From NCBI GenBank assembly GCA_051878085.1, contig JBJEJN010000086.1, positions 1-13,177 on the forward strand: a DNA stretch of 13,177 bases, written 5' to 3'. The translations under genes were made by a program, and so were the position numbers. Shown here piece by piece: positions 9,209 to 13,177 of this stretch. The number at the start of each line of letters is the position of its first letter. Position 1 is the first letter of the stretch. The notes under the pieces are model-generated. The model was not told where the DNA came from. It saw only the letters and a program-made list of their open reading frames with translations, and did no database searches. Origin of the DNA: SFTH01 sp051878085. GTDB taxonomy: Bacteria > Bacillota > Clostridia > Christensenellales > Aristaeellaceae.

Positions 9209-9221
9209 ATCTGCGCCCTCC

Positions 9222-10202
9222 TTAATGCACATCCGCTTCCGCGGCGGCGAACTGGGAAGTCCTTGCGTCGCGGCGCGCCTTCATCAGCATGCTGAAGGCC
9301 ACCACGCTGATGAGCACGATGCCCACGATCAGCGTCTGCATGTAGACGGACACGTGCAGCAGGTTCAGCACGTTGCGCAGGGAGCCGATGATCAGCGCGC
9401 CCACCATGGTGTAGAGCACCTTGCCCTCGCCGCCGGCCATGTTGATACCGCCGATGACGCAGGCGGCGATGGCGTCGGTCTGGTAGTTGTCGCCCTGGGT
9501 GGGATGGGCGGTGGACAGCTGCGCCGCCAGCAGCACACCCGCGGAGGCCGCGCAGAAGCCGGAGAACATGAACACGAACAGCTTGATGCGGTCGGTGCGG
9601 ATGCCCGCGTTCTTGAGCACCTGCTCGTTGCCGCCCAGGCCGTAAATGTGGGTGCCGATGGGGAGCTTCAGCGTGATGATGATGCCCAGCGCCACGAAGA
9701 TCACCATCAGATAATCAGAAATCGGAATGCCCAGCAGCGATCCGTTGCCGATGAACTTGTACGCGTCCGGGAAGCTTCCGAAGGAATTTCCGTTGTTGAA
9801 GAGGTAGGCCGCGCCCTGGGTGATCTGGCCGATGACCAGCGTGGACACAAAGGCGGGCACGTTCAGATAGGCCACGAGGGAGCCGGAGATCAGGCCCAGC
9901 AGGACGCCGACCGCCAGCGCGACGAGAATCGCAACCGGCACGGATACGCCGTGGGCGAACAGAATGCCCACCACCATGCCGCAGAAGGAGATGTTGCCGC
10001 CGACGGAGAGGTCAATGCCCTTGATCACGATGACCTGGGACATGCCCACCGCCGCGATGGCAATGACGGAGCTCTGGCGAATGACGTTGAGCAGGTTGCC
10101 CAGCTTCAGAAAGTTGGGCACCAGCGAACCGCCGAGCAGAAACAGGGCGACGCCCACGACCGCAATGATCAGCGTCTTTTGATACTTCTTGAAAAACTGC
10201 AC
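9222..10202 (-). CDS. Sugar ABC transporter permease 2 (RbsC/BPD_transp_2 family), GTG start
   Basis: Membrane subunit of the importer, 326 residues, with the first hydrophobic segment at about 12-30. Family marks are the segment AAVGMSQVIVIKGIDLSVGG near 50-70, LNVPAFVSTLVIGQI, GGNEQVLKNAGIRTDRIK in the ATPase-contact loop, and AACVIGGINMAGGEGKV near 250-265. No ATG lies near the conserved start; GTG 10200-10202 is preceded by AGAGAGGT at 9-10 nt spacing, weaker than the sites of its neighbours. The gene follows the binding-protein gene by 117 nt that include a strong hairpin. Weak start plus hairpin fits the low membrane-subunit to binding-protein ratio usual in these systems (inference). 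It ends 13 nt before the next permease gene. Confidence 0.94.
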   Translation of the reverse strand: MQFFKKYQKTLIIAVVGVALFLLGGSLVPNFLKLGNLLNVIRQSSVIAIAAVGMSQVIVIKGIDLSVGGNISFCGMVVGILFAHGVSVPVAILVALAVGVLLGLISGSLVAYLNVPAFVSTLVIGQITQGAAYLFNNGNSFGSFPDAYKFIGNGSLLGIPISDYLMVIFVALGIIITLKLPIGTHIYGLGGNEQVLKNAGIRTDRIKLFVFMFSGFCAASAGVLLAAQLSTAHPTQGDNYQTDAIAACVIGGINMAGGEGKVLYTMVGALIIGSLRNVLNLLHVSVYMQTLIVGIVLISVVAFSMLMKARRDARTSQFAAAEADVH

Positions 10203-10267
10203 TTGGGCTTACCTCTCTTTCAGGGAAGTCTGAGCGTAATGTAAGCTGCGTTTCCTCCGATGGGAAC

Positions 10268-10301
10268 CGTGCCCGGGCAGGAAGCATCCCGCCCGGGCAC
10301 G
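10268..10301 (-). promoter_or_regulatory. Strong intercistronic hairpin between binding protein and permease genes
   Basis: CGTGCCCGGGC (10268-10278) and GCCCGGGCACG (10291-10301) form an 11-bp GC-rich stem with a 12-nt loop, starting 18 nt after the binding-protein stop. No T-tract follows on the minus strand. Such hairpins in binding-protein operons commonly protect the upstream message from 3' exonucleases and lower distal gene expression; that role is inferred here. Confidence 0.65.
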
Positions 10302-10319
10302 AAGTGGATTTCTTCCGAA

Positions 10320-11273
10320 TCAGAACGCGGTGGCGTATGCGCCATCGAGGTCGCCGGCGTTGTACACGGTGGTACCGGCGTCGATGAACTTCTCATAGTC
10401 GTCCGCAGTCTTCTCGCCGCTCAGCACGCTCACCAGCACGTCCACTGCGGTCTGGCCGATCTTGGACGGGAACTGGGCCATGGTGCCGGTCAGCTTGCCG
10501 TCGGCAATGAAGTCCACGCCGGACTTCGCGCCGTCGAAGGAGATGAAGCACAGGTCGGCAACGTCGATGTCGTTGTTGTCCAGCGCCTGCAGGATGCCCG
10601 CGATCATGTTGTCGGAGCAGCAGAAGATGCCGGAGATGTCGGGATCGGCCTGGAGCATGTTCTCGGTCGCCTGCATGGCAACGTCAACCGTCCAGTCGCC
10701 GGGCTGCTCGTTCGCCAGAACGAGGCCGGTGCCCTCGATGCCCGCCTTGAAGCCGTCGGCGCGGTCGTCGCCTGCGGAGGAGCCGTTGGCGCCGCGGACG
10801 ATGATGACCTTGCCCTCGCCGCCCAGCTGCTCAGCCATGTACTCGCCGGCAACCTTCGCGGCCGCAAAATTATCGGTGGAGATGAAGGTCACGTACAGAT
10901 CCTCGTGGCCCGCCTCGATGCCCTGGTCCACCAGCACCACCGGGATGCCGGCTTCCTTCGCCTTCTCCATGACGGTGATGCAGGCGTTGGAGTCCATGGG
11001 GTTCAGAATCAGCGCGTCCACGCCGGAGTTGATCAGGTCCTCGATCTGGGTGACCTGGGTGGCGACGCCGGTCTGGGACTCGGCAATGGCCTCGACGAAG
11101 GTGTTGCCGGATGCTTCAACGGCATCCTTGACTGCGGTGTAGAGAGCCAGCTGGAAATCGTCGTTGGTGATGGTCTTGAGGCTGTAGCCGATGGTGAAGC
11201 CTTCGGCGGATGCGCCCAGGCAGCATGCACACAGCAGCACCAGGGCAAGAACCAGAGTAGAAATGCGCTTCAT
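10320..11273 (-). CDS. Sugar ABC transporter substrate-binding protein (Peripla_BP_4/RbsB-like)
   Basis: Extracytoplasmic receptor delivering a sugar to the permease pair, 317 residues. The N-terminus MKRISTLVLALVLLCACCLG is a clear export signal. A possible lipobox is LCAC (lipidated C17); an ASA-E signal-peptidase-I site at 23/24 is the alternative. The mature part has the type I fold pattern: FTIGYSLKTITNDDFQLALY, TQIEDLINSGVDALILNPMD, AGIPVVLVDQGI, GEGKVIIVRGANGSSAGDDR, DISGIFCCSDNMIAGILQAL and CFISFDGAKSGVDFI. This resembles ribose, galactose and related pentose or hexose binders, but the ligand cannot be named. ATG 11271-11273 has a perfect AAGGAGGT 8 nt upstream; the frame is open to 11390 but that part holds the promoter and operator. 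It is the first and, from its ribosome site, probably the most strongly translated gene of the operon. Confidence 0.95.
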   Translation of the reverse strand: MKRISTLVLALVLLCACCLGASAEGFTIGYSLKTITNDDFQLALYTAVKDAVEASGNTFVEAIAESQTGVATQVTQIEDLINSGVDALILNPMDSNACITVMEKAKEAGIPVVLVDQGIEAGHEDLYVTFISTDNFAAAKVAGEYMAEQLGGEGKVIIVRGANGSSAGDDRADGFKAGIEGTGLVLANEQPGDWTVDVAMQATENMLQADPDISGIFCCSDNMIAGILQALDNNDIDVADLCFISFDGAKSGVDFIADGKLTGTMAQFPSKIGQTAVDVLVSVLSGEKTADDYEKFIDAGTTVYNAGDLDGAYATAF

Positions 11274-11298
11274 TGAGAATACCTCCTTGTATTTTTTG

Positions 11299-11321
11299 AC
11301 ATTCCCGCCTCGCGGAAATGT
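11299..11321 (-). promoter_or_regulatory. Leader hairpin just upstream of the binding-protein ribosome site
   Basis: On the minus strand ACATTTCCGC and GCGGGAATGT form a 10-bp stem with one T-G pair and the loop GAG. It ends about 10 nt before AAGGAGGT. No T-tract follows. It may stabilise the mRNA 5' region or keep the ribosome site open; this is inference. Confidence 0.5.
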
Positions 11322-11349
11322 GAAGCACGGTAGCGGACGGAAAGCGCCC

Positions 11350-11363
11350 GGAAAACGTTTTCC
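11350..11363. promoter_or_regulatory. LacI-family-like operator at the sugar operon promoter
   Basis: GGAAAACGTTTTCC is a perfect 14-bp palindrome centred on CG, the hallmark of LacI/GalR-family operators. It is centred about 16 nt after the predicted transcription start (near 11372), where a bound repressor would block RNA polymerase. It also matches the CcpA catabolite site core TGAAAACGTTTTCA at 12 of 14 positions, so a local sugar repressor or catabolite repression are both possible. No regulator gene is in the window. Confidence 0.75.
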
Positions 11364-11378
11364 ATATCTGTAAGAAGT

Positions 11379-11408
11379 ATTATAACACACTGCTCACGAA
11401 CATGTCAA
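11379..11408 (-). promoter_or_regulatory. Sigma-A promoter of the sugar ABC operon
   Basis: On the minus strand a perfect TTGACA (11403-11408) and a perfect TATAAT (11379-11384), preceded by TGT (extended -10), are separated by 18 nt. The start near 11372 gives a leader of about 98 nt that includes the operator and one hairpin. A promoter this strong is expected to be held down by repression. Confidence 0.88.
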
Positions 11409-11547
11409 GCGGTCAAATGCAGAAAAGCAGATTTATACAGCCTGTCCAATTTTGTCAATTTTCCAAATCGACCTGTGTGCGGAGGAATTCGCGCGTCCAT
11501 GTCGCAAAATCTCAACCTGAACTTCACGTCAACATGCACCCTGCATC

Positions 11548-11556
11548 TGCTATAAT
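11548..11556 (+). promoter_or_regulatory. Extended -10 promoter of the MATE gene
   Basis: TGCTATAAT is a perfect extended -10. The -35 position (about 11528-11533, GTCAAC) is poor. The start is expected near 11563, giving a leader of about 82 nt. Confidence 0.75.
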
Positions 11557-11563
11557 AAGGATA

Positions 11564-11620
11564 CAGTGCGTAGCATTCCGTGCGTAAGGCCAGCTGGATG
11601 CGACGCGCTGTTTTTCTTTT
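11564..11620 (+). terminator. Terminator-like hairpin in the MATE leader (possible attenuator)
   Basis: CAGTGCGTAGCATTCC (11564-11579) pairs with GGATGCGACGCGCTG (11596-11610): 14 pairs with one wobble, one mismatch and one bulged T. It is followed by TTTTTCTTTT (11611-11620). The hairpin begins at the predicted transcription start and no plus-strand gene lies upstream, so it is not the terminator of a preceding gene. The word GTGCGTA occurs at 11566-11572 and again in the loop at 11580-11586; the second copy can pair with ACGCGC at 11603-11608, giving a competing weaker fold. Confidence 0.65.
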
Positions 11621-11644
11621 GGCATTTTATCAGGAGGAGATTTT

Positions 11645-13051
11645 ATGGAACAGAAAACCAACAGCTTTCTGGAGACCCAGCCCATCGGCGCGCTGATGCG
11701 CAAGTATGCGATTCCCTGCGTCATTTCGCTGCTGGTGGCTGCGCTCTACAACATCGTCGACCAGATCTTCATTGCAAACGCGAGCTACCTGGGCTCCTAC
11801 GGCAACGCGGCCAACACCGTGGTGTTCCCGCTGACCGTGGTGGCGCTGGCCATCGCGGTGATGATCGGCGACGGCTGCTGCGCCTTCGTCAGCATCTGCC
11901 TGGGCGCAAACCGCAAGGACGACGCGCACCGCAGCATCGGCAACGCCGTGGTCATCTGCATCGTCAGCAGCGTGGTGCTCACCGCCGTCTATCTGATCTT
12001 CCAGAGCGGCATCCTGACCATGTTCGGCGGCCGCGTCAACGAGGAGACCTTCGTTCAGGCAAAGGAGTACTTCACCTGGATCACCATCGGCGTGCCCTTC
12101 TACATGTTCGGCCAGGCGCTGAACCCCATCATCCGCTCGGACGGCAGTCCGAAGTTCGCCATGGCCAGCACCCTCGCCGGCGCTGCCGTGAACATCGTGC
12201 TGGATCCCCTGTTCATCTACGGCTTCCACTGGGGCATGATGGGCGCGGCCCTGGCCACCATCCTCGGTCAGATCCTCACCGCCGCGCTGGCCGTGTGGTA
12301 CCTGCTCCACCTGAAGTCCGTGCGGCTGGAGAAGGGCAGCTTCCGGCTCTCCGCCCACCTGATCCGCCGCTTCCTGGCGCTGGGCGTTTGCAGCTTCCTG
12401 GCGCAGATCTCGCTGGTTGCCGCCATGGCCGCCATCAACAACATGGTGCAGAAGTACGGCATGCGGGACGAAATCTTCGGCCAGGAGCAGTACGCCCAGA
12501 TCCCCATGGCGGTGGTCGGCATCGTCATGAAGTTCTTCCAGATCGTCATCTCCATCTCCATCGGTACAGCCGCGGGCTGCATCCCCATCGTCGGCTACAA
12601 CGTGGGCGCAAAGCGCAACGACCGCGCGCTGTCCCTGTTCCGGAAGCTGCTGATCTGCGAATTCATTGTGGGCGCAATCGCGCTGGTGATCGTGGAGTTC
12701 TTCCCCCGCGGATTGATCTCCATCTTCGGCGCGGCCAACGAGAGCCCCTACTACACCTCCTTCGCCGTGCGCGCCTTCCGCATCTACCTGTGCCTGATGC
12801 CCCTGGCCTGCGTGAACAAGGCAACCTTCATCTATTTGCAGTCCCTGGGCAAGGCAATGCTCTCCACGCTGCTGTCCATGGTGCGTGAGGTGGTGTTCGG
12901 CGTGGGCTTCGCACTGCTGCTGCCCCTGTTCTTCGGACTGGACGGCGTGCTCTACTCCATGCCGGTGTCCGACGTGCTGACCTTCGTGATCTCCGTCATC
13001 GCCATCGTCTCCACCGTGCGGACGTTGAAGGCAAAGCCCGCAGCAGAATGA
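11645..13051 (+). CDS. MATE family multidrug/organic-cation efflux transporter (MepA/DinF-like)
   Basis: Integral membrane antiporter of the multidrug and toxic compound extrusion family, 468 residues, the usual length, with twelve expected membrane segments in two repeats. Repeat 1 opens with PIGALMRKYAIPCVISLLVA, then ALYNIVDQIFIA and VMIGDGCCAFVSICLGANRK; QALNPIIRSDGSPKFAMAST and ILDPLFIYGF-type segments (here VLDPLFIYGFHWG) follow. Repeat 2 carries ISISIGTAAGCIPIVGYNVG and a final VLYSMPVSDVLTFVISVIAI. This layout is common in Clostridia. The substrate and the coupling ion cannot be read from sequence. ATG 11645 has AGGAGGAGA 6-7 nt upstream. The gene stands alone: divergent from the sugar operon, led by an attenuator-like hairpin and closed by a strong terminator. 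Export of a drug-like or metabolic compound that the leader senses is possible but unproven. Confidence 0.94.
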   Translation: MEQKTNSFLETQPIGALMRKYAIPCVISLLVAALYNIVDQIFIANASYLGSYGNAANTVVFPLTVVALAIAVMIGDGCCAFVSICLGANRKDDAHRSIGNAVVICIVSSVVLTAVYLIFQSGILTMFGGRVNEETFVQAKEYFTWITIGVPFYMFGQALNPIIRSDGSPKFAMASTLAGAAVNIVLDPLFIYGFHWGMMGAALATILGQILTAALAVWYLLHLKSVRLEKGSFRLSAHLIRRFLALGVCSFLAQISLVAAMAAINNMVQKYGMRDEIFGQEQYAQIPMAVVGIVMKFFQIVISISIGTAAGCIPIVGYNVGAKRNDRALSLFRKLLICEFIVGAIALVIVEFFPRGLISIFGAANESPYYTSFAVRAFRIYLCLMPLACVNKATFIYLQSLGKAMLSTLLSMVREVVFGVGFALLLPLFFGLDGVLYSMPVSDVLTFVISVIAIVSTVRTLKAKPAAE

Positions 13052-13067
13052 CGGCCTGCATGGGAAC

Positions 13068-13107
13068 AAAAATGGAACGTCCGGTTTTTTCCGGGCGTTC
13101 CATTTTT
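13068..13107. terminator. Bidirectional intrinsic terminator after the MATE gene
   Basis: AAAAATGGAACGTCCGG (13068-13084) pairs with CCGGGCGTTCCATTTTT (13091-13107): 17 pairs with one wobble, loop of six T, T-tracts outward on both strands. It ends the MATE transcript and the converging minus-strand gene that stops at 13125. Confidence 0.93.
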
Positions 13108-13124
13108 ACATAATTTACGTCAAA

Positions 13125-13177
13125 TCAGAAGCCGTAGGCCTGCATGGCCTCGGAGAAGGACATCCTTCCCTCGCGCA
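13125..13177 (-). CDS. C-terminal 17 codons of an unidentified gene (partial)
   Basis: On the minus strand an open frame enters from the window edge and ends REGRMSFSEAMQAYGF at TGA 13125-13127, 18 bp before the shared bidirectional terminator. That placement and the ordinary codon use support a real gene end. Too little is visible to name it. Confidence 0.5.
   Translation of the reverse strand, partial: REGRMSFSEAMQAYGF

Larger units (their letters stand above)
11274..11644. other. Divergent regulatory region between the sugar operon and the MATE gene (371 bp)
   Basis: No convincing gene. It holds, from left to right, a leader hairpin (11299-11321), an operator-like palindrome (11350-11363) and the promoter of the minus-strand sugar operon (11379-11408), then an AT-richer stretch with several TTGAC/GTCAA words (11403-11535), and finally the MATE promoter (11551-11556) with a terminator-like leader (11564-11620). 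Confidence 0.8.

Noticed and set aside
6662..10244. Long plus-strand frames (to 9295, and 8832-10244) antisense to the ABC operon
   Set aside because: Same GC artefact: low-complexity H/Q/A/D-rich translation with no domain, opposite clear ATPase and permease genes.
10012..10287. A 91-codon minus-strand frame starting in the hairpin loop between binding protein and permease genes
   Set aside because: It overlaps the permease gene out of frame, its ATG lies in a stable hairpin, and there is no ribosome site.
11432..11458. A second minus-strand promoter (TTGACA and TATAAA) upstream of the sugar operon
   Set aside because: The spacer is only 15 nt; the downstream TTGACA-18-TATAAT with extended -10 is far better. 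Kept only as a weak possibility.
11481..11555. An 18-codon frame (MSQNLNLNFTSTCTLHLL) on the plus strand with GGAGG upstream
   Set aside because: The GGAGG is 13 nt from the ATG, too far; no promoter precedes it; and it runs into the MATE -10 element.
11630..13069. A 479-codon minus-strand frame opposite the MATE gene
   Set aside because: H/D/A/Q-rich antisense artefact; the plus strand encodes a complete MATE transporter with promoter, ribosome site and terminator.

Overview
The window is ordinary chromosomal DNA from a GC-rich member of the Firmicutes, most likely an uncultured gut-type Clostridia. The grounds are a Firmicutes-type rpoB, a Bacillus-like xanthine phosphoribosyltransferase, a clostridial-style MATE exporter, a DUF4867 protein, strong AGGAGG ribosome binding sites and consensus sigma-A promoters of low-GC type in GC-rich surroundings. 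No insertion sequence, phage gene, CRISPR array, tRNA or rRNA was seen. The exact lineage cannot be fixed by eye.

Layout. Positions 1-2624 (minus) hold the first 874 codons of rpoB, cut by the window edge, with its own promoter and a leader of about 195 nt. Upstream on the same strand is a CCA-adding tRNA nucleotidyltransferase (2990-4369) with its own promoter and terminator, so rpoB is not preceded by rplJ/rplL here. Divergent from it is a two-gene plus-strand operon, xpt and a HAD-IIA phosphatase (4538-5904), closed by a bidirectional terminator.

From 11273 down to 5964 (minus) runs a sugar-uptake operon of the ribose/galactose ABC class: binding protein, two non-identical permeases, a double ATPase, then a DUF4867 protein. 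It starts at a strong extended -10 promoter with a perfect 14-bp LacI-family-like operator just downstream of the start point. A strong hairpin separates the binding protein from the permeases. A terminator hairpin lies before the DUF4867 gene, and a candidate internal promoter would start transcription inside that hairpin's stem. No kinase, isomerase or regulator for the sugar lies in the window.

Divergent from the operon is a MATE-family exporter (11645-13051, plus). Its leader folds into a terminator-like hairpin beginning at the predicted transcription start, which suggests attenuation. It ends in a long bidirectional terminator shared with a minus-strand gene of which only the last 17 codons are visible.

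I do not see a clearly new multi-gene system. The best leads are regulatory: the MATE leader, the promoter-in-terminator arrangement before the DUF4867 gene, the operator at the sugar operon, and the unusual placement of rpoB. The uncharacterised DUF4867 protein as last gene of a sugar transporter operon is the best lead on protein function.
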